From Onthophagus taurus (taxonomy: Eukaryota > Arthropoda > Insecta > Coleoptera > Scarabaeidae): 64,000 nucleotides of DNA. Made by a program: the position numbers and the translations under genes. The stretch is from contig NC_091972.1 of NCBI RefSeq assembly GCF_036711975.1, positions 8,623,001 to 8,687,000 of the forward strand, in the 5' to 3' direction. Shown here in pieces: positions 52,925 through 64,000 of this stretch. The notes under the pieces are model-generated. The model was given only the letters and a program-made list of their open reading frames with translations, had not been told where the DNA came from and did not search any database. Numbering within the stretch: the first letter of the stretch is position 1; each line of letters begins with the position of its first letter.

Positions 52925-54807
52925 TTAACGTTCTAATCTACAAAAGAAAGCATGTTTAGATTCGGTTGTATCTCTTCTAAGATATTTGTCATAAAATCCC
53001 AATTCGACATTTTCCACTTTGAAACCGAATTTTTGATAAAGTATCAAAGCCGCATTTGTTATTGATACATGTAATGTTATATCTTTACCTAATGAGGTCT
53101 AAAAATACAACTATTTATAATTTTTGATTAAAAACATTTTTCTACAAACCTGTATTAAATGATAAATAATAAATCTTCCAAGTCCGGCGTTTCTCCATCC
53201 AGGTCTTGTGAAAATAAACGACAAATAATTTTCATTAACATTTACGTTTGGTACTATAAATCCAAAAGCAACAATTAATTTTTTGTACAAAGCAACACAA
53301 CTAAAATCTGGATATTGAAGCGATTCGGTTACTAAAAATTAAGAAGATAACAAAAAATGGTTACAAAATTTATTATTTTACAATCAATTCCTTCCCAAAA
53401 AAATTGATTACATAAACTATTTATAGCTGGAATATGACTGGGTTGAACATAAGTATAATCGATAGGATATCTTGGCTGTAAAATAAAATTTTCGTTTTTT
53501 TCATTTCCTTTTAACTGAATTTCTGCCATTAGTTGTAACCATGTTGGAAAACTTTCTGTGTCTCTTAAAATATAAGGTTTTAAATATAACCCGCTGTAAG
53601 GTGATAAAATTAATTCTTCACGAATCGTCCCAGTTAATTTTACACTTAATTTTGCACCAATAAAATGCGAAATACTTTTTAATGATGTATTATAATGAAT
53701 GAATGGATCTAAAAAGTTTCCAGGTTTTTTATATAATTTATTTTTATCCATTATTAAATCAGATTTTTTATTAACTTGGTCAATATGATTATCTAATTTT
53801 ATATACCTAAAAGAAAAATGTATCTGATTTAAGTTTTTTAAAATGATTTATTTACTTTTTAGGTGATGCTTCATTTATTTTCTCAATGGTTGGCAATAAA
53901 CTTAATTTTTGGACGATTTTTTCACTCCTTATTTTTTTAGATGAAGAATCCTTAAAAATCTTATTGTAAACTTCATTTTTTTGGTTATCAAATCTTACCG
54001 GAATACTTTCTTTAACATAAACCATTTTCGAAATCTCACTATTATTGACAGTTTCAAGAAATTCACGTTTTATCCCTTTCTCAATAGCTATTTCTTCAAA
54101 TAAATTCACATCGGAATAAATTAAAACTTTGTTTTCCTTGTATTTTAATTTTTTTGATATAAATTCTGAGTCTAAACATTTTTTTTTTGTTGATATAAAA
54201 TTTTTTTTGTTTGAATTAAAACTTACTGATATCAACAATAATTTTTGGTAATAATTGTGGATATGTTAATGTCCACCATCCTTGATCATTAACAGCTGAA
54301 GTTCCAGATGAAAATATTAACGGGCTATTATGAGATAAAGCTCCCGCAACAGTGCCCATCCATTTTTTCTTTCGTTTACTAAAAATAAAATGTTTATGAT
54401 TAGTTTCATTACTATAACAAAAAAAATATTAAGAATTAATCATACAAATCTTTACTAAATAAGACATCCCAATATTTTGTAATGAAAGTAGCGATGTGTG
54501 TTTTCCAATGAAAATAACCTTTCCTAGCTAATCCAGGCGTTCGTGTTTGCATATGATGCAAAATCAAAGTAATTACTTGTACCCATGGCATTTTATCTCT
54601 AACAAAAACTTCTGTACTTGTCGAAGAACATTCTGAGCAAGTATATTTAAAAAAAACATCTCCACTTAAACCACCAGGAACAGACCCTTTTTTTGAACAT
54701 TTTGTATGGGTTCCCTCATTACAATTAATACAGGTTAAGCATTCCTGATATAATGTTAATTCTTCCTTACAATATTTACATCGGTTATTCGCAACACTTT
54801 GATCCAT
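52925..54807 (-). CDS. KAT14: Histone acetyltransferase KAT14 (ATAC subunit, CSRP2BP)
   Basis: Six exons: 54807-54446, 54378-54227, 54171-53856, 53806-53382, 53331-53150 and 53098-52925, about 536 residues. It is a GNAT-fold subunit of the ATAC co-activator complex. The N-terminus has a PHD-like Cys/His cluster (CKYCKEEL, CLTCINCNEGTHTKC, CSEC). Exon 2 carries WMGTVAGALSHN and GWWTLTYPQLLPKII. The catalytic part has DYTYVQPSHIPAINSLC, YLSFIFTRPGWRNAGLGRF (acetyl-CoA loop) and LHVSITNAALILYQKFGF. It is shorter than fly and human proteins (above 750), mostly because the middle linker is short. The join of exons 2 and 3 is the least certain. Confidence 0.9.
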
Positions 54808-55686
54808 TTTAAAATTAAGAAAATAAATTTTAAATATTATTTTATAGGTTAAGCAGGTTTGACATTTCTTTTAAACGAAATATTGCGCTACCAACTGTAA
54901 ATCATTGGAAATTAATAAAAAAAAATTTGATTAAAAAAATTATATAATAAATATAATGTATTAAAAAAATATAATTAATCGAATTTGGTTAAGTATTAAT
55001 GAAAAATTTAATTGTAAATTGTAATATAAAGAAAATGTTGTTACCAACCGTAAATACTAAACATTTACTGTTATCTCTGTAAGATTGATAAAAATGTGCA
55101 TTGTATAAATAAAACAATAAATTGAATAATAAACGTAATAAATATAAACAATAAATGATGTTGTTATAAATATTAAATTTTTGTAAATTGTAAATTTTAA
55201 CGTAAAGAAAAAAAGTTGCCTTTCCTTGTCCACATATTCTCCTTCTTGTCATAAATGTTCTTGGTTGTACCGCGAACATTTTTAATAAGTAATAAAAGTA
55301 AAAATACAACGTTTTCCAAATGTTTTAATTCTTAGTTTTACATTGTAACTTAAGAAAACTAGTGTTTGGCTGTTACATGAAGCATCGAAAGTGATTTTAA
55401 ATCAGATGTAAATGCAAATAATTGTCGCGATATATCATACTAGTGTTTATTAGTCAGTGTAACGGTATTAAAAACTACTTACTACATACGTTTGATGTTA
55501 ATCTAAACGTAAAAGGTAATTTTATTTATATTAAATTCAACCACAAATGTTATTTATTCAGTTATATCATTTGATATTTCATCATATTTCATTTATTTTC
55601 TCCAAAGTTATAACTTGACCTTTTCAACAGTTTTTTTAGGATTCATGCTGTAAAAAATCGTGATAATTTAAGTCTAAAAGAAAAAA
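54808..55686. promoter_or_regulatory. Shared upstream region of KAT14 and PKD
   Basis: 879 bp between two divergent start codons, holding both promoters and 5' UTRs. AT-rich, no element that I can name. The 106-codon minus frame at 54989-55309 is low complexity and not supported. Confidence 0.45.
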
Positions 55687-58600
55687 ATGGATGGGCAGGG
55701 ATCTGATATTACCTTTATTTTTCAATTTGGACTCATACGAGATACAGTGACAGTTCCGCAGTCTTCCTTAAATTTTAAAAACCTAAAAGATTTAGCATGT
55801 AACTTTATCCATAATAAGGTAAATTTTCCATTGAGTTAAAAGAATAATCTCACATTGTAAGTTTTTACTAGATTCCTGATCATGGAATTAATCGATTGGA
55901 AGATCGAGTGCTTTTATTTCGACATGAATACACCTCGAATAATATTTTACAATTCATTAATTCTTCAGCTGATATTACAGATGAAACGTTAGTTGAAATT
56001 GTTTTAACTGGAAAGCGTAAGAATTAAACCATTAGATTTAATGTAAAAAATTTTTAAAATTATTATTGTTTTAGCTCCTTCGGTACAATCGGAAATTACA
56101 ATTGTCAGGCCACATGCTATGTCTGTACATTCATATAAAATTCCAACCTTTTGTGATTTTTGTGGAGAAATGTTATTTGGACTTGTTAAGCAAGGACTTA
56201 AATGTGCAGGTAATTTATTTTTTCAACAAATCCTATGAGTCAAATTAGTGAGATATTTATTAGTTAATATGAATAATGATGGTTTTATTTATTTTTTTTT
56301 GATTTATTTATCTCAACTGGGTACAAGTTGACTTTTGGAAGTGTGCTGTAGACATAGGCAAAATAGAGATTTCTCATTGCAGCAATTTTAGAAAAAGTTA
56401 CCATGGATCTCATAATAAATCTTAATATATGCCAGGTTTTGGAGATAACAGTATCAATATGTTTATCAAATAATAATTTGAATCAAATGTAACACCCAAG
56501 TCTCTAATAAATGAGACACTTTGCAACTTCTCACCAGCGATGCTATAATTATAGTGGATTGTGTTTACCCTCATAGAGAAGGAAATAATATTACACTTTG
56601 ATAAGTTTAATGAAAGACGATTATTTAAGCAAAAAGCATGAAGATTAAAATTGATCATCAGTACCAATATTGTCAGTAAGCCTCTTCAACCTCAATCCTG
56701 TCAAACTGCATCTGACTCAAAGGAAGGGCATTAATTTCCAAACAACCCACATCCTGCTGGATTGGAGAAGGATCAATAAAAACCGAATAAGACTTATAGT
56801 TAGTAAAAGGACAAAACACCTTTGGGTCAGATTGGATATTGCTTTCAGCTCTTCTAACATACTCCATGTAATTAAGATGTTTCCATTCACAGTGTGCCCT
56901 CCTTTTCTCTCAAATTCGTTTAATGGTATTATGTGAAAACCAAGTAGGAAACCCTTTGGTAGCTTGAACCATTGTCTCAAACACTTTCCCAAATGCTGGA
57001 CACAGAATATGTTCAACTGTCTCTGACTTGGTTCTCAGCTTGTCTAATGTTAAGTCTTAAATGTCATAAAACCTGAGAGCAACCTTAAGTCTCCTTTGCT
57101 GAGATGTAAAACCTCTTTAGTTTTCTTTTGTGACTGAGATCATACTCATCGCCTGTCTGTGTCCTGGAAGTTCTTATTTTATTTGAGTTCTCCCATGTGG
57201 TTTATGTGGTTTTTTTGAAGCCCACAGTCGGATTAGGGTTCAATAAAGGGCGTCCTCACTGCCTCTTTGGCCAGCTTCTCCGCCTTCACATTACCCACAA
57301 TGTCTTTATGACCTGGGATCCACCACAGAGTAACTTGATTACCCCTGGCAAGTTTTCTCAGGTTATTTGTACGTTTTTTGACATTTTATGAAATAAATGA
57401 ATTGTCTGTAAAGATGTTTATCAATGCCACTTGTCTCCCCTTATCAATGCCCAGGTTCAAAACAGTGCAGAAGTTTTTGGCAAAAACTTCAACCTAAAAA
57501 ATGTATTATGACATTTGTATAAGATCAAGGTTGACATTTTCATGTTAACCTTATTTAACATTTTATATCAAAAATATATTTTATTGTTAATTTTCATAAA
57601 AAGAGTGTATATAAACTATTTATTTACTGATATTTTAGGTTGTGGCCAAAATTATCATAAACGTTGTATAGTAAAAGTGCCAAATAATTGCTCGTACATA
57701 CTGTTAGAAGATAAGCCAGGAAAACGGTCGCATAATCTTCAAGTGCCACGTAGTCCATCTGGTGGATCAAATTCATCCGCGACATCCGGAAATTCGGGAA
57801 ATACCGATGAGACCAACAGCTGGGTAAGAATATCCAATGCATTTACTGCGAGTTTGAATATAAGAGATTAAATTGTGTACTTTGCAACGATTCCGTCCAA
57901 AAAAATAATAATTTTGAATTTCTTTTTATACATTTAATATTTTATATACGTTTTTATTGTTGGGTAAAGGTTTTTAATGAGATTTATATTTTTATATTTA
58001 ATGATTTATATTTTTACGATTCCGTCCAAAAAGTCTATTTTAATAATATTAATATCTTTTTTTATATCTATTTGACATATTTTTTTTATTGTTGGGTGAA
58101 GGTTTTTAATGTAATTTATATTTTGTTTATTTTTTGAAATTTTCTTTTGATTAATATAAATATTTCTAAAATTATTTTTGTTTTCATTTATTCTTACCTT
58201 CACTTATCAATGTTATCGTATTCTTTATACTTTTCCCAATAAAAAAATATTAATTAAAAAAATTTAACCATTTAGAATAGATCATTAGAAGCGCCAACTT
58301 TAACATTGGGAGGTCGATTAATTTCCTTCGAACGTGCGGGCCCCAATCGAATTCTACATAAATTTGAACTACACACCTACAAAATCCCAACCGTTTGTCA
58401 AGTTTGTAGACGACTTCTAAAGGGGCTTTATAGGCAAGGTTATCAATGCGAAGGTTGTTATTGGAACGTACATAAAAAATGTGTTGAAAAAGCTAAAATA
58501 TATTGCACAGCGGAAAAAATTAAAGACGCCGCAATTGGTAATTTAATTGCAAGAAATGAAACTTGATTATTAATTTTAAAGTGTGTCGTTTTTTTTTATA

Positions 58601-61414
58601 GGAAATTGTGATTATGCTGAAAGTACAACAAGTAGTGATAGTCACAGTATATCAAATTTAATTGAAGATGAGAGCGATTCAGAAAAAACATCTCAAACAT
58701 CGCAAATAAATGGATTATGTGAGAGTGAAGGAGTTCCAGTTAGAGATGATGGCGAATCTACACCATCTAGGTACGTTAAACAATTAATTAGGGGTGGAGG
58801 GGATGTTTTTAACAAAAACTTATTCCAACCAAAATACTTTTTGCTTTTGGAAAATGCTATAATAATCATAAAACGTAACTGCTTTACTAACATACTTGCT
58901 TACTTACTATACTTGTTTTTTCATAAACTAACACTGTCTATTAATTTAAAAAAAAGTTGATTAACAAATTAACAAACGATCTTTTGTTTAATAATAAAAA
59001 CTAAAAAATAAATAATATTCGCTTATCTGGGTTATATCTTCCTCTATTTTCTTGAATAAAACTAATTTTAAATTTATTCCCAGTACTTTATCTTTACATA
59101 GTGCCAACATTCCGCTACAGAGAATCGTGCAATCTGTAAAGCATACGAAACGTAGAGGATCGAAAGTAATTAAAGAGGGTTGGTTGGTTCATTTCACTAA
59201 TAAAGATCGAACTGTGAGGAGACATTTTTGGCGATTGGACACTAAAGCGGTAACTTTATTTCAAAATGATAAAGGATCTAATTATTATCGTGAAATTCCC
59301 TTGGCTGATATCCTTACAATCGATACGGCTCGCGTAAAACAAGGGGATATTATGCATTGTTTTGAAATTCGAACAGCAAACATCGATTATTTCGTTGGAC
59401 AAGATTTGTTGTCTAATTTGGATCAAGTACAACAATTAAATTTTCCGCCTCCAGAAACGGGTATCGGTGCTTATTTAGCGAAAAGTTGGGAAACATCTTT
59501 AAGGCAAGCTTTAATGCCTGTTACAACTAATTTAAGTGAGTTTTAATAATTATTAATAAACTTTATAAATAAAATTTACTTTCTATAGAAAGTGAAGAAA
59601 ATCATGATACTGAAGAAGAAGTAACTGATATGACACAGTTATATCAGATTTGCCCGGATGATATTTTAGGTTCTGGACAATTTGGAACAGTTTTTGGGGG
59701 GATTCACAAAAAAACGTGTCGACCCGTTGCAATTAAAGTTATCGATAAGTTGAGATTTCCAACGAAACAAGAAGCTCAATTAAAAAATGAAGTCGCTATT
59801 TTACAAAATTTATCTCATTTAGGTGTCGTAAATTTAGAAAGAATGTTTGAAACGCCTGAAAGGATATTTGTGGTTATGGAAAAATTAAAAGGAGATATGT
59901 TAGATATGATTTTATCGCATGATAAAGGACGTTTACCCGAAAGAGTTACTAAATTTTTAATCACCCAGGTATTAATTTAATAATAAAATCTTAATCTTCA
60001 AAAAAATTCCTTTTTTTTGTAGATTTTAATAGCTTTAAAACATCTCCATACAAAAAACATTGCACATTGTGATTTAAAACCAGAAAATGTTTTATTGAGC
60101 TCCGACGCTGATTTTCCACAAGTAAAATTGTGCGATTTCGGTTTTGCTCGGATTATAGGTGAAAAATCGTTTCGACGATCAATTGTTGGGACTCCAGCTT
60201 ATTTAGCACCGGAAGTTTTACTTAATAAATGCTATAATAGATCGTTGGATATGTGGAGTGTTGGTGTTATTGTTTATGTAAGTTTAAGCGGTACATTCCC
60301 ATTTAATGAAGACGAAGATATTAATCAACAAATTCAAAATGCTGGGTTTATGTATCCACCAAATCCATGGAAAGAAATATCTTCTGAAGGTAATGATTTG
60401 TTATTAATAAAATTAATTTAAATATATTAAATTTTTATTTTTAGCTATTGAATTAATAAATAAGTTATTGCAAGTTAAACAAAATAAACGACTTTCTGTT
60501 GATAAATCTCTTCAGCATATTTGGTTACAAGTGAGTTTTTTTTAAATACAGTAAAATCTCGATATAACGGATTTTGTAGGATGGTAGTTCTAGTTTTAAT
60601 TGTTATTCAGCGCTAGATTCTTGTATATTTTTATTGAAAATCATTCGGGTTTAGCCGTTTTAACAAACGTATGGCTAAACCCAAATATTTCTAGTTCTAG
60701 ATCTAATGTTAGTTCTAGGTATAGTGTTAGTTCTGCATAGTAACAGTGCTAGTGTAAAACTAGAACTAACACTAGACCTAGAACTAGAAACCTTACTAAA
60801 ACTAAAAATATTCAACAATCTAGCGCTGCATAACAATTAAAACTCGAACTATCACTAGACCTAGAAAGTGTTTCTAGTTCTAGGTCTAGTGTTAGTTCTA
60901 GTTTTACACTAGCACTGTTACTATGCAGAACTAACACTATACCTAGAACTAACATTAGACCTAGAACTAGAAACACTTTCTAGGTCTAGTGATAGTTTTA
61001 TGATTTTTTTATTTTTATTGAACGAAATGTGGAACTAACACTAGAATTAGAAACATTCCGGTTTAAGATTAACATTCCGTCTTAAGAGACGCGTGACGTC
61101 ACAAGCGGGCCTTCAAGCTATGCACCTGTACCTGGAATTTAGCAGTCCTCTTACACTCTACCGTCTTTGGTATAAATATAAAGCCAAGTAGACTGAACGC
61201 AACAATGTTCAGGACACTCCCTTCACTATATTAGTCCGTTATAACGAGATTTTACTGTAATAATTTTAAATAAATTAAATTAAAATGTTTATATTATTAG
61301 GATTACCAAACTTGGTGTGATTTGAGAGCTCTTGAAACACAGATTGGTTTTCGTTACTTAACTCATGAATCTGACGATGTAAGATGGGAAACTTACAAAG
61401 CAAATTGCCCATGA
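55687..61414 (+). CDS. PKD: Protein kinase D
   Basis: Eleven exons: 55687-55818, 55872-56016, 56075-56209, 57639-57823, 58276-58537, 58602-58770, 59084-59535, 59589-59968, 60023-60389, 60445-60530 and 61301-61414, 808 residues. A diacylglycerol-activated Ser/Thr kinase acting at the trans-Golgi and downstream of PKC. Order: ubiquitin-like N-terminus, C1a ([13 protein letters not shown], about 110-155), C1b ([16 protein letters not shown], about 230-275), PH domain ([14 protein letters not shown] onward), kinase with [11 protein letters not shown], Lys543, HCDLKPEN with Asp637, DFGFAR and the activation loop [16 protein letters not shown] with both trans/autophosphorylation serines conserved in spacing. 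The C-terminus ends soon after HESDDVRWE and lacks the long tail and PDZ-binding end of vertebrate PKDs. Confidence 0.95.
56240..56680 (-). mobile_element. LINE fragment (Jockey/CR1-like RT end) in PKD intron 3
   Basis: The minus frame 56667-56422 has [15 protein letters not shown] and [13 protein letters not shown], the last RT block of non-LTR elements. Opposite to the PKD gene; truncated. Confidence 0.75.
56690..57510 (-). mobile_element. LINE RNase H/C-terminal fragment in PKD intron 3
   Basis: Broken minus-strand frames give [12 protein letters not shown] near 57410, [15 protein letters not shown] and [11 protein letters not shown] at 57260-57340 (RNase H blocks), then [19 protein letters not shown] near 57000. 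It is an R1/I-like LINE by resemblance, lying next to but apart from the RT piece at 56240-56680, which could be another family. Confidence 0.7.
57885..58145. repeat. 130-bp direct duplication in PKD intron 4
   Basis: ACGATTCCGTCCAAAAA at 57887 recurs at 58017, and TTATTGTTGGGTAAAGGTTT near 57953 recurs with one change near 58090. Two copies of about 130 bp. Confidence 0.75.
60549..61257. mobile_element. Pogo/Tigger-type element, copy 4
   Basis: 709 bp in PKD intron 10, with TA at 60547-60548 and 61258-61259. Ends are CAGTAAAATCTCGATATAAC and, inverted, CAGTAAAATCTCGTTATAAC. The interior is the richest in CTAG repeats: TAGTTCTAGGTCTAGTGTTA and its complement occur many times, forming nested palindromes at 60690-60990. 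No transposase. Confidence 0.88.
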
Positions 61415-62214
61415 CCAGCAAAAGGATGGCTACATAATATGAAAAAGTGCCTACGCGGTCTAAAGGCATAATAGAAAAAAAAAGGAAATTTTAAAATATT
61501 AAAACGCACACAGTTTCAAGATTAATTAAATATTTAAGGTAGGATATGATGTCAATTTGTTTTTAAATGTTTTATTCAAATGAACAAGAACGAAAAGAAC
61601 AAGAAATCTTCCATTCTTCCTGAAAATTTATTGATTTTTGTGTATCGCCTAGGAATTAAGATTATTAGCTGATAAAAATTCTCAGATAATCTCGTTTTTA
61701 TACTGAAAAATTATATATTTTTTAAATCAACATCACAATATGTACTCATTTTTTTATACTCTTTTAAAGTGCAATTTAAAATTTTATTGTAACGTTATTC
61801 TTTTTTATAAATTATTTTTTTAATCGTATAAATTATAATGTTATTACGTAGAATCGTGATGTGAACGTGGAATTTCGTAAATTTTGTGATAAGGTGTTTT
61901 TTTTATGTAAATTATAAAAAATGTGGTTGTGTATTTGTTGATCTGATATTTAAGGGAATTTGAAAAAAACCTTTCCGTAAAAATGATTACAATCTCTTAA
62001 TCTTGAATCTCTTTTTTGTGGGAAGGTTGTAATTCAGACTTACATATTAAAAGCAAGCCTTAAAAAAGCTGTTTTGTCTTAAAAGAAATTATATTTTTCA
62101 ATGAATTAATGAATCTGTATACATACTCTGTACCTTTCTCAAAAATCTTTAAAAGAAACCTTATCGTTATAATGTCAAAATCTATTTAATGCATATTAAG
62201 TTATTAGAAGAATA
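61415..62214 (+). other. Probable PKD 3' UTR, then intergenic
   Basis: No coding sequence seen. It directly follows the PKD stop; AT-rich with several possible poly(A) signals, none decisive. Confidence 0.45.
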
Positions 62215-63596
62215 CTACCTTTGTCCCATAATAAGTGTCTGATTTGTTGTAAATTTAAGTCCCGAAATAGATAAATTTTTACAAATAGTAAGAAAACTCT
62301 AGATTTTTAAGTATCTTACACGTCAAGTTGATGCGTTAAAATTTTTTGACAACATACAGTATGGAAAATCCATATTTGAACATCCTTCGAAATATTAGAA
62401 TAACACGAATTTTTGATGATTGGTTACTTCTGCAGTTCAATAACCGAATGGTAAAGGACATTTTAATCACAGTTGACAGAAAAAAACATATTCGAACAGT
62501 ACAAACTTTAATAATAACTAAGAAAATTATTCTAATGCTGCTTAACAACAGCACTTCGACACCAATTCCGCTAGTTTAGTGGTTAATTGAGGTGGTATTT
62601 GAATCCATTCTGTTTTCAACGCTACTTTTACGTCAATTACGTTTCTAATTTCTTCTTGAATATTGACAATAGTATTAAGATCTGTGAGTTGCTGCACGAT
62701 CCCATGCCATATAGAAAAATCTATCTTCACCCACCATTTCATTTATAGCCCATGTCTCGGTCATTTTCAAAGAATTTTTTTGAGCATATTTAAATGCTAG
62801 TCGTCTTACGGCTTTTGGTACTAAACCATGAAACATGTTGCTACATTGCAACAAGTATTCCACAAGTTTAGTTTCGTATTTTTTGGTAAATATTTGCCTT
62901 TGTGCAAAATTGGGCGAAAAGTTAACATTTTCTATACTATATCCCTTGTTATTTCACATAATTAGCGAGTGAGACTTTTTCACATCATAAATTGTCGCAG
63001 CAGAACTTAAACTCATTGTTCTTCTATTACAGCCAGTACGGCCCTTTTTATAACATCTTCCGAAAAATCGTGGTTCGTCACCCTATTGTAACTTTGCGGC
63101 ATACCTGGTCCTCAAAATAATAGAATAATTCGCCCTATAATTCGTTAGGGATGCTTTGGACAGCTTTCCAATCTATCCCCATGTTGTCTCTGATAACATG
63201 AAAATTCGAAAAAAGATTGACGTTAAGATTATGTTAGCAATAACTATAACTTTGAAATGGAATAAAACCGATGAAACAGCTACAATACTCAACTAATGAT
63301 TGATTCGAATAGTAATGTCCAATATTGTAATGAAATTTTAATAAACAAACAAAACTTTATATGATTTTCCGCGAATGAACTTCATACACGTGAGAGAGAG
63401 TACACTATAAAGCAGGTCATTACAGCTATCTTTTATGTAAAATTGAATCATTTAACTGCAACAGTACGCGAAATATTAAGCTGTCCATTATATCCCCGGT
63501 TTCCTGTACTGTACATTACATTACTTGATGGAACAAAAATTTGTAACTTTTTAGTAAGTTTCACGAAATCAGACACTTATTTTGAGACAAAGGAAG
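62215..63596 (-). mobile_element. Broken Tc1-type transposon with a pogo-like N-terminal region
   Basis: 1382 bp with TA on both sides. Ends are CTACCTTTGTCCCATAATAA and, inverted, CTTCCTTTGTCTCAAAATAA, then GTGTCTGATTT in both. Minus-strand pieces in order: NHDFSEDVIKRAVLAVIEE near 63050 (a psq-type helix-turn-helix start of pogo/jerky proteins), CSNMFHGLVPKAVRRLAFKY and LKMTETWAINEMVGED at 62860-62745 (CENP-B-type block), then LNTIVNIQEEIRNVIDV and LKTEWIQIPPQLTTKLAE at 62680-62560, which matches the Tc1 D-L-N-P-I-E-N end. The DDE core is missing, with multiple stops. Inactive. Confidence 0.75.
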
Positions 63597-63598
63597 TA

Positions 63599-64000
63599 CA
63601 AAATAAGAAATAAACGAAACTATTTGCGCGAAGATGTCTTAGTCGCGTATCGCACATTTTAAAAACAAAAAAAAATAAAGATAAAGGCCTAAGTAAATAA
63701 AAATAAAGTACATACACGCTTCAGTATTGTAAATCTAACGTTATTAATTAAGTATTGTCTCTTACTACAAGATTCAAAAAAAAAATACATTATACAATTA
63801 TTACTATATTCGATATTAAAACTTAATGATAAAAAAAAACGATATTAATGTTATTCTCTTGGTAAATGTTTGATGATGCCAAAACGATCCAGGTAAACGT
63901 GCGTTTCTATCTTAAGACTTTTAAGATAAATTAGTATTCGTTGTTTGTTCGGAATGGTAACCGTGTTTTTTGGGGGAAAAAATGTTTTATATATTAAACG
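63599..64000. other. AT-rich, nothing recognised
   Basis: No open frame of note. Near the edge (63959-63980) AACCGTGTTTTTTGGGGGAA repeats a string seen at 14274. Confidence 0.5.

Noticed and set aside
53852-54238. Separate 128-codon gene inside KAT14
   Set aside because: The first residues belong to the intron. From 54171 the frame joins in phase with the exons on both sides.
54989-55309. 106-codon minus frame between KAT14 and PKD
   Set aside because: Low-complexity Phe/Leu/Tyr run, as expected from AT-rich DNA; no homology.

Overview
The window is nuclear DNA from an animal, almost certainly an insect. Genes are split by short AT-rich introns with GT..AG borders, the orthologues read as insect versions, and there is a 7tm_7 gustatory receptor, an ACT-domain threonine deaminase and a single multisubstrate deoxynucleoside kinase. 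Insect-type LINE, Tc1/mariner, pogo and piggyBac debris fills the spaces. A beetle is plausible from the overall character, but that is a guess. The presence of CENP-C suggests a monocentric lineage, because holocentric insect lineages are reported to have lost it.

Layout, left to right. The first coding exon of kindlin/fermitin (minus) runs off the left edge. Next are farnesyltransferase beta FNTB (minus), L-threonine ammonia-lyase (plus, with a 3.2 kb intron full of old element debris), pterin-4a-carbinolamine dehydratase (minus), the SSU-processome factor MPHOSPH10 (plus) and the Pol I subunit POLR1E (minus). The last two are tail to tail with 54 bp between their stop codons. Then come a small four-membrane-segment protein (minus), a 7-exon CENP-C gene (minus) and a gustatory receptor (plus).

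From about 24.6 to 37 kb the DNA is mostly repeats: a 179-bp tandem array, a long inverted repeat, three 770-bp tandem units that are each mostly a giant palindrome, a LINE and a MITE inserted in that satellite, and a small piggyBac-type MITE. Genes resume with TBK1/IKK-epsilon and mitochondrial PNPase PNPT1 (both minus; PNPT1 carries a broken piggyBac in an intron). A second repeat-rich stretch follows (44.7-48.5 kb), including a 1.1 kb foldback element. The right part holds CNBP (minus), deoxynucleoside kinase (plus), the ATAC acetyltransferase KAT14 (minus), protein kinase D (plus, whole, 11 coding exons) and a broken Tc1/pogo-like transposon.

The genes are housekeeping or signalling genes with no shared pathway. 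The notable arrangements are MPHOSPH10/POLR1E (both serve ribosome production, with mRNA ends predicted to overlap), the close head-to-head pairs PCD/MPHOSPH10 and KAT14/PKD, and one family of CTAG-rich non-autonomous pogo elements with four end-bearing copies, three of them in introns of resident genes. I joined exons by hand from splice signals and reading-frame continuity. Nearly all joins keep phase, but none has been tested against transcripts.
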